The position numbers were made by a program, and so were the translations under genes. The notes under the pieces are model-generated. The model searched no databases. It saw nothing but the letters and a program-made list of their open reading frames with translations, and had not been told where the DNA came from. A stretch of DNA of 64,000 nt from Spirosoma aerolatum. Lineage in GTDB: Bacteria; Bacteroidota; Bacteroidia; Cytophagales; Spirosomataceae. Each line of letters opens with the position of its first letter. The first letter of the stretch is position 1. Shown here piece after piece: positions 44,421 through 52,755 of the stretch. The stretch lies in assembly GCF_002056795.1 (NCBI RefSeq), contig NZ_CP020104.1, positions 2,801,001 through 2,865,000 of the forward strand, written 5' to 3'.

Positions 44421-45348
44421 CAAAACTTCGCAAAAGGGCTTTATCCCTGTAATGCTCACGCCATTCACAGACAGTGGCGCCATTGATTTCGACACGCTTA
44501 CCCGACTGACGGAACTCTATTTACAAGCCGGTGCTGCCGGATTGTTTGCCAATTGCCTGTCGAGCGAAATGTTTGAACTAACTGAGGCCGAGCGGCTTCA
44601 GATTATCGAACACGTCATCAAGGTAACCAATGGGAGGGTTCCTGTCGTAGCTACGGGTACATTTGGTGGACCTATTGCTCAGCAAGCTGATTTTGTGAAG
44701 CAGGTAGCCGATAAAGGTACGGATGCCGTTATCCTGATTACGGGCCTGCTGGCCGAACAAACGGAATCAGATGATGTGTTCAATGAGCGTGTTTTTCAAT
44801 TGCTGGAGCAAACGGCTACGGTGCCGGTTGGCTTTTACGAGTGTCCGGTACCGTATAAGCGCCTGATTTCGCCTGAGCAGTTGAAGCTGTTTGTCGATAC
44901 AGGCAGGGTGATTTACCATAAAGATACCTGCCTGGACATCGATCAGATCCGGGAGAAGATACGACTGGCCAACCGACCTGGTTTCGGGTTGTACGATGCC
45001 TATATGGTTCATGCCGTGGAGTCGCTCAAGGCCGGTTCGGCAGGACTTTCCTGCATTCAGGGCAACTTCTTCCCTGAACTGATTGTCTGGTTGTGCCAGC
45101 ATTATAATCACACGGATTTACAGCAGGAAGTAGGGGAGGTGCAGCAGTTCCTGATTGACAGTATGGATGTGATTCACAACGTGTACCCAACCGTGTCGAA
45201 ATATTTCCTGCAACTGCGCGGCTTCAACATGTCGACCTATACCCGTCGTGAGGTAGGCACGTTTACGCCCGAAATCGCTAAACAGGTGGAAGGCTTATTG
45301 GCCGATTATACCCACTTGCAGGATAAACTGGCGCTGGAGGTTTTGTAG
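44413..45348 (+). CDS. dihydrodipicolinate synthase/N-acetylneuraminate lyase family protein
   Basis: A 311-residue cytoplasmic (beta/alpha)8 enzyme. The Schiff-base Lys is K170 (IYHKDTC) and the Tyr is Y142 (GFYECP). Near residue 46 the usual GTTGE-type motif is written NCLSSEMFEL, so the substrate carboxylate loop is different from that of true DapA. Family members split or join pyruvate and an aldehyde or act as dehydratases on sugar acids. In this place, behind a symporter, a sugar-acid aldolase or dehydratase is more likely than lysine synthesis; this is inference. It overlaps the symporter gene by 8 bases and ends the operon. Confidence 0.85.
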   Translation: MTNKTSQKGFIPVMLTPFTDSGAIDFDTLTRLTELYLQAGAAGLFANCLSSEMFELTEAERLQIIEHVIKVTNGRVPVVATGTFGGPIAQQADFVKQVADKGTDAVILITGLLAEQTESDDVFNERVFQLLEQTATVPVGFYECPVPYKRLISPEQLKLFVDTGRVIYHKDTCLDIDQIREKIRLANRPGFGLYDAYMVHAVESLKAGSAGLSCIQGNFFPELIVWLCQHYNHTDLQQEVGEVQQFLIDSMDVIHNVYPTVSKYFLQLRGFNMSTYTRREVGTFTPEIAKQVEGLLADYTHLQDKLALEVL

Positions 45349-45361
45349 GTATTCAGGCAAT

Positions 45362-45597
45362 TCAGTTTTCTAGATTCAGACCATTCATATTGGCAAAATG
45401 CCTTGTATTACGGGAAATTAAAATTAAGCCGTTCACAAGGGCTGTGGAGCCAATTAACAGGTCGAAATATTAACTGTGCGCCCGATGCGTCTTAAGGCTG
45501 CTTTTTGTATGGCGTATTCGGGCTGCACTTCACGGATCGGCAAAATGCGCCCCTGGAAAAGGTCTTGAAGATTAGCTAAATTATCCCGTTTCTTCTC
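45362..45597 (-). pseudogene. VapC-like PIN-domain toxin remnant
   Basis: On the minus strand the sequence reads KKRDNLANLQDLFQGRILPI, then REVQPEYAIQKAALRRIGRT, the middle and later part of a VapC PIN domain. A frame change near 45468 interrupts it, and in the next frame YFDLLIGSTALVNGLILISR and NTRHFANMNGLNLEN follow to the stop at 45362. The N-terminal half with the first acidic residue is absent. It cannot make a working toxin. Confidence 0.7.
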
Positions 45598-45763
45598 CTG
45601 ACCAACCTCCGACTACCCGTTCTAATAACTGTAGAGCTTCGGCTTCGCTCAAGTCTTTATTGACATGTGCTTCTTCAGTATGAAGGCCTAACCGATCCGC
45701 CAACCCTTTAAATAGGGCGAAATCGGTTTCACTTCGGGTTTCAATGGTGATGATGTAAGTCGT
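45581..45763 (-). pseudogene. VapB-like antitoxin remnant with lost start codon
   Basis: Sixty codons read TYIITIETRSETDFALFKG and then LADRLGLHTEEAHVNKDLSE, ending at TAA (45581). The homologous part starts with ACG (45761-45763) exactly where an ATG would be expected, which suggests that the start was lost by one base change. It overlaps the remains of the VapC gene. The two together are a decayed vapBC pair. Confidence 0.6.
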
Positions 45764-45887
45764 AGAGAAGAAAGTAAAGTCTATACAGGCATCAGTATAA
45801 TCAGTGAGATAACTGTATGGTTCACGTTAAGATAACAGATTAGTAGTCTCGTTACAAACAGAAAAGGTGATTTGTCTGAAAGCCATG
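45764..45887. other. intergenic stretch upstream of the decayed antitoxin
   Basis: No gene is seen. The 124 bases probably held the promoter of the toxin-antitoxin pair and the downstream end of the GH43 transcript. Confidence 0.35.
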
Positions 45888-47456
45888 TCAGGGATAGGTC
45901 AGCGCTACAGACCGAATCAGGCTGTGCGTATGCGGAGGCCCTGACACGCTGATGCCGATACGGGGGGCACGGTCCCAACGGGGCAGAAAGGAGCCGTTGA
46001 CGGGTTCGGTTGTTATCTGTTGCGACTTTCCGCCTGAGGTTTGAAAGCTACAGGTATAGTATTGCCCAACATGGCTGTGTACCTGCAAGGTAATGTCCGA
46101 TACGTTTTCGGTTAACCGATGGTTTTTCAGTACCTGTCGAACGCCGTCTTTCACCTGCCACAATTCGAGCGAATCGTTGCGAATGCCAAAACCCAGCGAA
46201 TTATTCGCATCGCCATACACACAAATGCTTTGGAGGATATGGGGTTGCGGGGCTATGTCGGCCGAAAACGTATACGTGCCTTTTTGAATGACCAGCCCCA
46301 GAAAACTTCCCGTCGGGCTGGTCGATACGGTAGAAAGCTGTAGTTGGCCAGCCTGAATCGTAGTCGGTGGTTCGGACTGGCTGACATCCCAAACCCAGGG
46401 AAGAGCAGCGCTTGGGTTGGTAAAGTGAACGGTTTGCGGAGAAATAGGTTTCTGGGAAGCGCCACCAAAGGCTTCGGCCTGTGCCGGAACGGCAGTACCA
46501 TACCGAAAGGTGGGCCACTGCGTTTTGTCGTTCCAGACCAGTTCGCTCAACACACCCTGACGGCCGGTAAACGTAAAGTCTGTTCCGTTATACGCATGGT
46601 GCAGATAGACATACCGATTATCGGGCGTGGTCACTACCGTCCCATGACCAGGGCATTTCCAGGTATCGTCACTGACCAGAACCGGATTGCCGGAAAACTT
46701 CTCCCAGGGGCCACGTAGGTTCTGGGCACGGGCCAGACCAACCTGATAGTTACAACCTGTACCACAGCATGCATTCCCTGAATAGGTCATGTAGTAATAC
46801 GTACCCCGTTTGAAAATAGCCTGGCCTTCCATGCCGCCCGCTTCCCAACCCGAACGGTCGGCCGTTAATAAGGAAAAGTGCTGGCCGATTACCTTTAAGC
46901 CATCGGTCGATAATTCCGCGCCCAACAATTCGATGGATTTGCCCTTATCGAGGCCGTAGGCTTTCCAGGTAATATAGGGTTTACCCGCTTCTTCAATTAT
47001 AAATGGGTCAATAGCTTCGCTTGTCCATTCCAGCAGCAGGCCATGATCGGTAAAGCCACTGCGCAGGTCATGGGAAGTAGCTACGCCTATGAACGAATGC
47101 TTGTCCGACTTCCGGCGGGCCGTATAATATACATAATAGGTGCCCTGTCGGTAAATCAGTTCGGGCGCCCAGAAACTGCCCATGGTCCAGGCCGGGAGTT
47201 TCTGGAAAACAGGGCCAACGTACGTCCAGTTGACCAGGTCTTTTGACGTATAGATTGGAAAAGCGGGCCCCCACTCCGACGAGGTGCCAACGGCATAATA
47301 CGTATCTCCAACGCGAATGATGGATGGGTCGGCAAAATCGCCCGGAATAACCGGATTCCGGTACGTAGTCGTTATTGCCGATGGTTTTGTGGACTGAGCC
47401 AGGCTATGGACCGTAATCAGCAAACACAGCAAGATTCGTACGAAAAGGGAAGGCAT
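45888..47456 (-). CDS. exported glycoside hydrolase family 43 protein
   Basis: A 522-residue exported protein with signal peptide (RILLCLLITVHSLAQ). The N-terminal two thirds form the five-bladed propeller of GH43: the base Asp in NPVIPGDFADPSII, the second Asp in AIDPFIIEE, and the acid Glu in GGMEGQAIF. The triad is complete. A C-terminal beta-sandwich (about residues 335-520) follows, as in many GH43 xylosidases and arabinosidases. Expected substrates are arabinose- or xylose-containing oligosaccharides. It lies 26 bases downstream of the AraC regulator gene, in the same direction, and belongs to the PUL of the SusCD pair. Confidence 0.9.
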   Translation of the reverse strand: MPSLFVRILLCLLITVHSLAQSTKPSAITTTYRNPVIPGDFADPSIIRVGDTYYAVGTSSEWGPAFPIYTSKDLVNWTYVGPVFQKLPAWTMGSFWAPELIYRQGTYYVYYTARRKSDKHSFIGVATSHDLRSGFTDHGLLLEWTSEAIDPFIIEEAGKPYITWKAYGLDKGKSIELLGAELSTDGLKVIGQHFSLLTADRSGWEAGGMEGQAIFKRGTYYYMTYSGNACCGTGCNYQVGLARAQNLRGPWEKFSGNPVLVSDDTWKCPGHGTVVTTPDNRYVYLHHAYNGTDFTFTGRQGVLSELVWNDKTQWPTFRYGTAVPAQAEAFGGASQKPISPQTVHFTNPSAALPWVWDVSQSEPPTTIQAGQLQLSTVSTSPTGSFLGLVIQKGTYTFSADIAPQPHILQSICVYGDANNSLGFGIRNDSLELWQVKDGVRQVLKNHRLTENVSDITLQVHSHVGQYYTCSFQTSGGKSQQITTEPVNGSFLPRWDRAPRIGISVSGPPHTHSLIRSVALTYP

Positions 47457-47482
47457 AGATGGGTTTAAGAAATGCAGCTTTG

Positions 47483-48373
47483 TTAGGCAACCGCCATACG
47501 GCCTTTTTTCAAATACTGGCGTTTATATTCCAGGGGCGTCAGGCCGGTAACTTTCTTGAAATGACGGTAAAAATTCGACACGTTGTTGAAGCCGCAGTCA
47601 AAGCAGATTACTTCGGTCGGTACTTTATCTTCAATCAGTGCCCGGCAGGCATGACTGATACGTATTTCAATCAGAAAATCATAGTACGTTTTATTGGTCA
47701 TCAGCTTAAAATAGCGGCAAAACGAAGTGACACTTAAATTGCTGATGGCCGAAATTTCATCCAGGGTAATGTCTTTCCGGTAGTTGGTGAGTGTGTAGTT
47801 GCACACTTTATTTAGCCGGAGCGTATCGGTTTCGTTCGATTGGTAAAAGGCAGCCTGACCATTTACAATCGGTTCGTATTCTTCGGTTTCGGCCAACGTT
47901 TTCAGGATCGAAAACAAAATCAGAATTTTATCCAGATTCGTAGCGTCGACGGCCCGTTGCATCAGTTCGGCCAGTTTGGTATTCGCTTTTCCATTGATCA
48001 CCATGCCACTTTTTGCCTTTTCAAAAAGCCGGGGCAGCAGGTAGGCCTCGGGCAGTTTCAGTAGATGCTCACCCAGGCAGTTGGGCAAAAAGTGAATGAC
48101 GATGATTTCAATATGCCGATCGGGATCGTTTTGAAAATACTCGTCACTGCTCCGCCAGGTATGCGGTAAGTTTTCGCCGACCAGCACAATCTCACCCGGT
48201 GAAAAGTTGCTGATCTTATCCCCGATAAATCGTACCCCTTCACCCTTGATAATATAGTGTAGTTCGAGTTCAGGGTGGTAATGCCAGATGTTCTTGAAAT
48301 GCGGTAAAACGTCGTGCCGAACCGTGTACGACGTTTCGAGATTAGCCGTTACTTTTCGAAATAGAGGTTTCAT
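47483..48373 (-). CDS. AraC family transcriptional regulator with cupin sensor
   Basis: A 296-residue regulator. Residues 15-110 form a cupin-like sensor (IWHYHPELELHYIIKGEGVRFI then FSPGEIVLVGENLPHTW). Residues 195-290 form the pair of helix-turn-helices: ITLDEISAISNLSVTSFCRYFKLMTNKT and CFDCGFNNVSNFYRHFKKVTGLTPLEYKR. AraC proteins of this type switch on sugar genes. It is divergent from DUF3826-SusC-SusD and upstream of GH43, so it is most likely the local regulator of this PUL. The 214-base spacer to DUF3826 has one good promoter element. Confidence 0.92.
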   Translation of the reverse strand: MKPLFRKVTANLETSYTVRHDVLPHFKNIWHYHPELELHYIIKGEGVRFIGDKISNFSPGEIVLVGENLPHTWRSSDEYFQNDPDRHIEIIVIHFLPNCLGEHLLKLPEAYLLPRLFEKAKSGMVINGKANTKLAELMQRAVDATNLDKILILFSILKTLAETEEYEPIVNGQAAFYQSNETDTLRLNKVCNYTLTNYRKDITLDEISAISNLSVTSFCRYFKLMTNKTYYDFLIEIRISHACRALIEDKVPTEVICFDCGFNNVSNFYRHFKKVTGLTPLEYKRQYLKKGRMAVA

Positions 48374-48498
48374 GGCAAAAGAAGTCGCTTCGGTATATAG
48401 GTTGACAGGAACCTGATTACAAACCTAAACGAAATAATCCAAATTATTCCTATTTTCTCTATGATAATTTCCTACAATAAATTGGCAAAAAAATGCAG

Positions 48499-48527
48499 TT
48501 GTTACCCCTAATCGTAGCCTATTTTTG
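48499..48527 (+). promoter_or_regulatory. Bacteroidota-type promoter for DUF3826/SusCD
   Basis: TTG at 48499-48501 and, after 18 bases, TATTTTTG at 48520-48527, which matches TAnnTTTG. The start codon of the DUF3826 gene is about 60 bases further on. It probably serves the SusC and SusD genes as well. Confidence 0.5.
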
Positions 48528-48587
48528 TATCGTGTTATAGAAAAGTATTGTTTAATCGTGGTTTTGCCAGTTTCTACAACTCCTCCC

Positions 48588-49316
48588 ATGAAGGATTTTG
48601 CTCAGCCAGGTCGTCGTCGTAGTTTAGGTCAGCCAGCGTCGAAACGTCTGTTTTTGACGCTACGTTTTGGCCTGCAAAATGCCGTATTAGGCACCCTGAT
48701 TGCCTGCTTAAGCGTGGGGCTGGCCGTAGGTCAGGAGCAGACGAGCGAGGAAAAAGAAGCTGCCTACACACGTGTATTGAATGAACGGGCTGCTAAAATA
48801 GTGGCTTCGCTGGGCCTGACCGATGCGAACAAAACGGCCCATGTTCAGCAAACCATCGTGCAGCAATATCGCGACCTGAACGCCATTCACGACAGCCGTA
48901 AGGCAGCGCTGAACGGTGTTACCGACAGAGCACAAAAAGACGCCATCGACGCCGAAGCGAGTACGAAACTTATGACGCTGCATAGCCAATATCTGGTAAA
49001 CCTCAATCGTGATTTGTCGCCGATTCAGGTCGATAAGGTGAAAGATGGTATGACGTATGGCGTATTGCCCATTACAGTCAATGGGTATCAGTCGATGCTG
49101 CCTGATTTAACGGATGAGCAAAAGAAACAGATTTTAGCCTACCTGACCGAAGCACGCGAGAAGGCAATGGATGAGGGGTCTTCGGAGAAAAAGCATGCCA
49201 TGTTCGGTAAGTACAAAGGCCGGATCAATAATTACCTGTCGGCGGCTGGTATCGATATGAAAAAAGCCAGCAAAGAATGGGAGGAACGCATTGCGAACCA
49301 GGCCCGTAAAAATTAA
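48588..49316 (+). CDS. DUF3826 family exported protein
   Basis: A 242-residue protein with a long basic N-terminus and a hydrophobic stretch (NAVLGTLIACLSVGLAVGQ) as signal peptide. The mature part is helical (EEKEAAYTRVLNERAAKIVASLG, then TVQQYRDLNAIH, then YLTEAREKAMDEGSSEKKH) and matches DUF3826 proteins, which are common in Bacteroidota PULs for plant and algal glycans and have no known activity. ATG at 48588 is used; a TTG start at 48525 is possible but is less likely. The promoter at 48499-48527 fits this gene. It is followed by SusC. Confidence 0.82.
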   Translation: MKDFAQPGRRRSLGQPASKRLFLTLRFGLQNAVLGTLIACLSVGLAVGQEQTSEEKEAAYTRVLNERAAKIVASLGLTDANKTAHVQQTIVQQYRDLNAIHDSRKAALNGVTDRAQKDAIDAEASTKLMTLHSQYLVNLNRDLSPIQVDKVKDGMTYGVLPITVNGYQSMLPDLTDEQKKQILAYLTEAREKAMDEGSSEKKHAMFGKYKGRINNYLSAAGIDMKKASKEWEERIANQARKN

Positions 49317-49515
49317 TCCATCCGACGATTCACTGATGTAATCGGACAGAGATAGAGGACTGCCTGGCTTTTGTTCCGCAGCCTCGGTTCTACACCATGT
49401 TGTGGCTCGTAGAATCTATAGAACCTATGGAATCAATCGGCTGAATCGCCTTAAGTACTTTACCCGATCATATACGTTGACATCTTTTACCTCATCTTTA
49501 CTTAAACAGACAGGC

Positions 49516-52500
49516 ATGGCACTGGCTTTACGACCTCGAAAACAAACGCTTCTGACCAGTGCCGTAAAGCTGGTTTGCGCGCTCATTCTGTGTGGCTTCT
49601 CCGACGATTTGTGCTATGCCGAAACAGGTGGAGCAAATAGCCGGCCTTCAGCGCATCGTTTCGGATCTCCCCTGGAAAATATTACCGGAACCGTTAAAGA
49701 TAATAAAGGCCAGCCGCTACCGGGAGTGAATGTGCTGATAAAAGGTACTAAGACCGGAACCGTGACCGATATTCAGGGTACATTTCGGCTAAATCTGCCT
49801 ACCGGGAAAGAGATACTTATCTTCAGCTATATCGGCTTCAAAACCCAGGAGGTGACTGTAGGCGGCAAAACGACTCTGGCGATTCAGATGGATGAGGATG
49901 CAGCCGCTCTGGGTGAAGTGGTCGTGGTGGGGTATGGGGTGCAAAAGAAAGCTACCCTGACCGGAGCCATTGCTACGGTCGATATGAAAGCCGTTCAGGA
50001 TCTGCCAGTTAACAACCTGTCGGCTGTACTGACAGGCCAACTGCCGGGCGTCGGTGTTTCGGGAGGAACCAGCCGTCCGGGCGATAATGCCGTCATTACG
50101 GTACGTAACCCGATCATTCTGTCGAAAGATGGCGGCACGCTGCAACCCTTGTATGTCATCGACAATGTAGTTCGTTCGGCTGATGATTTTAACGCGCTCG
50201 ACGTATCGGAAGTGGATCAGATATCGGTACTGAAAGATGCAGCTGCCGCTATTTACGGTGCCCGCTCCAATCAGGGCGTTGTGGTCGTGCAAACGAAACG
50301 GGGTAAATCGGGGGCACCTAAATTCAGCTATAGCGGCTCGACGGGTATTTCGGATGCAACTCTGCCGACCATGATGAATGGGTTTCAGCAGGCTACCTAC
50401 CTGAATGACCTGAACTATGCGTCGGGTAAACTGGCTACCGATCCGACGATCTACACCCCCGACGAACTGGCCTACTTTAAAGACAACAACTACAATTGGC
50501 TAAAAATGGCCTGGCAACCTTCGACGGTTCAGCGCCATGCCCTGAACGTCAGCGGTGGAAACGAAAAGGCTACCTATTTCGCAGGGGCTTCGTACAATGC
50601 GCAGAATGCCAACTTCGACAATATCAATACAGATAAATGGACCTTTCGGGCCAGTGCTGATATGCAGGTGACCAGAGGGCTGAAAGCAGCTCTGTCGCTG
50701 AGTAGTTATCTCGGTAATAAGCGCATGTATTACCTGAAGCAGGGGGGGGAGAACGCAGAGAACGATATGAAAAGTCTGCTGTATACGCCCCAGTTCAACC
50801 CGCCCTATCTCAATGGCTTGCCCGTCCTGTTGTCGAATTCGAGCAACACCAATACCATCGATGCCTTTAACTTCTTTGCCGTTCAGAATTCGGACAACTA
50901 CACGCAGACCAAAACAACTGGGTTTAATGTGACGGCTAATCTGGATTACGAGATTCCGGGCGTAAAAGGATTAAAAGCCCGAGTACTCTATAGCCGGACG
51001 TTCGATAACAGCTTCGGCAAGCAATATGGTACCAAATACAATGTGTACAGTTTCTCGATGCTCGGCGATCATAAGCACATTTATGGCGGTGATGTAATCA
51101 AAACGACAACGCTGAATAACGGTGACCGCGTACGGATGAACCCGAGTTATATCGATACCTACCAGTTCAACGGATACCTGAATTACGACCGTCAGTTTGG
51201 CAAGCATTCGATTTCGGCGATTGCCTTTTTCGAACAGGCCGAAACGCATACCGACAACGTAGCCGCCATGGCCGAAGGGGTAATCATTGGTGGCCTCGAC
51301 AACATGCGGTACGCTATCGGTACGCAAACCACGTCGGAAACCGAAACCGAAGCGGGTTTTCTGTCGTATGCGGCACGGGTCAACTATAACTATGCCGGTA
51401 AGTACCTGTTTGAAAGCGCCATCCGCTACGATGCCTCGACCAACTTTGCGCCGGAGTATCGCTGGGGTTTCTTCCCATCCTTCTCGGCAGGCTGGGTGAT
51501 GTCGGAAGAACCGTTCTTTAAAAACAATATTCGCGGGATTGATTACCTGAAATTGCGTGGCTCGATTGGGTTTATGGGTGGTGATGCGACCAAGCCATAT
51601 AACTGGTTATCTAACTATTCGATTCAGACGGGTAAGGGAGCGGTGTTTGGCGGCAATTCGGATCGTCCGCTCATCGTATCGCCCAACAACGCCATGGCCA
51701 ATCGGCAGGCCCGCTGGGATAACGACACCAAATATAACATCGGTATTGATGCCCAGTTCCTGAAAAATCGCCTTTCGGTTACGCTGGATGGATTCTATGA
51801 CCATCGCTACAATATGCTGACGTCGTTAACCTCGTCGGTGCCGTTGCTGGTTGGTGCTACACTGCCTTCTGAAAACTATGCCAGTGTCGATGGATTCGGA
51901 ACAGAACTTTCGTTTGGCTGGAACGACAAAATTGGCAGCGACTGGTCGTACAAAGTCAATACGTTCCTGACCTGGAGCGATAACAGACAAATTCTGGTGG
52001 ACGTCGACAAGGGTAAAATCGGTACGTACCTGGACCCGACCGGTCGTTCGACCGACGTAGGGGTGCTGGGGTATCATTACCTGGGCATGTTCCGAACGCA
52101 GCAGGATGTGGATAGCTATCTGGAGAAAAATCCGGGCTATACGCTCTTCGGCGCGGCTCCCAAACCAGGTATGTTGTATTATCAGGACGTGCGTGGGCCG
52201 AAAGATGCGTCAGGAAATTACACGGCTCCTGATGGCAAGATCACGACCGACGACCTGGATTACCTCAACAGAAAAGCCAGCAATCACTACGGATTCGGTT
52301 TCAACTTCAGCGCTTCATACCGCAACCTGTCGATTGGCGCTACCATTGGCGGATCGTTTGGTGGACAGGCGATGGTCGAAGGTACGGCTCGCACACAGGG
52401 TACCGCCACGGCAAACCGCCCGGTATTCTGGGCTGACCACTGGACTCCGGACAACCCAAATGCCGCGTATCCAAACCCGTATTACAAGGATACCTACACC

Positions 52501-52740
52501 GTCGATTCCGAATTCTGGTACCGGAGTTCAACCCAGGCATCGGTTCGTAACCTGAACATATCCTATGGATTACCGTCGCGGTTAGCCGGGAAAGCTGGAT
52601 TGAGCACTGTGCGGGTTTATCTGGTGGCTACAAACCCGCTTAACCTATACAATCCCTACGATTACAAATCGTATTCGGGCAATTACGATGCCTACCCCGT
52701 ACTTCGTTCCTTCTCACTGGGCTTAAACCTTGGCTTGTAA
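49516..52740 (+). CDS. SusC/RagA family TonB-linked outer-membrane protein
   Basis: A 1074-residue outer-membrane importer. After a signal peptide (TSAVKLVCALILCGFS) comes a carboxypeptidase-D-like domain (ITGTVKDNKGQPLPGVNVLIKG-type start with the GTVTDIQGTF repeat), the SusC plug signature (DEDAAALGEVVVVGYG, ATLTGAIATV, AAAAIYGARSNQGVVVVQTK) and a C-terminal 22-strand barrel. SusC proteins bring oligosaccharides across the outer membrane with energy from TonB. ATG at 49516 is used; an upstream GTG at 49402 gives an unlikely basic extension. It is 15 bases upstream of the SusD gene, so the two form the import pair of this PUL. Confidence 0.95.
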   Translation: MALALRPRKQTLLTSAVKLVCALILCGFSDDLCYAETGGANSRPSAHRFGSPLENITGTVKDNKGQPLPGVNVLIKGTKTGTVTDIQGTFRLNLPTGKEILIFSYIGFKTQEVTVGGKTTLAIQMDEDAAALGEVVVVGYGVQKKATLTGAIATVDMKAVQDLPVNNLSAVLTGQLPGVGVSGGTSRPGDNAVITVRNPIILSKDGGTLQPLYVIDNVVRSADDFNALDVSEVDQISVLKDAAAAIYGARSNQGVVVVQTKRGKSGAPKFSYSGSTGISDATLPTMMNGFQQATYLNDLNYASGKLATDPTIYTPDELAYFKDNNYNWLKMAWQPSTVQRHALNVSGGNEKATYFAGASYNAQNANFDNINTDKWTFRASADMQVTRGLKAALSLSSYLGNKRMYYLKQGGENAENDMKSLLYTPQFNPPYLNGLPVLLSNSSNTNTIDAFNFFAVQNSDNYTQTKTTGFNVTANLDYEIPGVKGLKARVLYSRTFDNSFGKQYGTKYNVYSFSMLGDHKHIYGGDVIKTTTLNNGDRVRMNPSYIDTYQFNGYLNYDRQFGKHSISAIAFFEQAETHTDNVAAMAEGVIIGGLDNMRYAIGTQTTSETETEAGFLSYAARVNYNYAGKYLFESAIRYDASTNFAPEYRWGFFPSFSAGWVMSEEPFFKNNIRGIDYLKLRGSIGFMGGDATKPYNWLSNYSIQTGKGAVFGGNSDRPLIVSPNNAMANRQARWDNDTKYNIGIDAQFLKNRLSVTLDGFYDHRYNMLTSLTSSVPLLVGATLPSENYASVDGFGTELSFGWNDKIGSDWSYKVNTFLTWSDNRQILVDVDKGKIGTYLDPTGRSTDVGVLGYHYLGMFRTQQDVDSYLEKNPGYTLFGAAPKPGMLYYQDVRGPKDASGNYTAPDGKITTDDLDYLNRKASNHYGFGFNFSASYRNLSIGATIGGSFGGQAMVEGTARTQGTATANRPVFWADHWTPDNPNAAYPNPYYKDTYTVDSEFWYRSSTQASVRNLNISYGLPSRLAGKAGLSTVRVYLVATNPLNLYNPYDYKSYSGNYDAYPVLRSFSLGLNLGL

Positions 52741-52755
52741 ACCTCCTTCGATACC

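Noticed and set aside
48483..48496. Sigma-54-like site TTGGCA...TGC upstream of DUF3826
   Set aside because: The distance between GG and GC is nine bases where ten are needed, and the stretch is mainly an A run. The TAnnTTTG element fits better.
49402..49515. Longer SusC start at a GTG
   Set aside because: The extra 38 residues are basic and polar and would precede the signal peptide, which is not expected for an outer-membrane protein.
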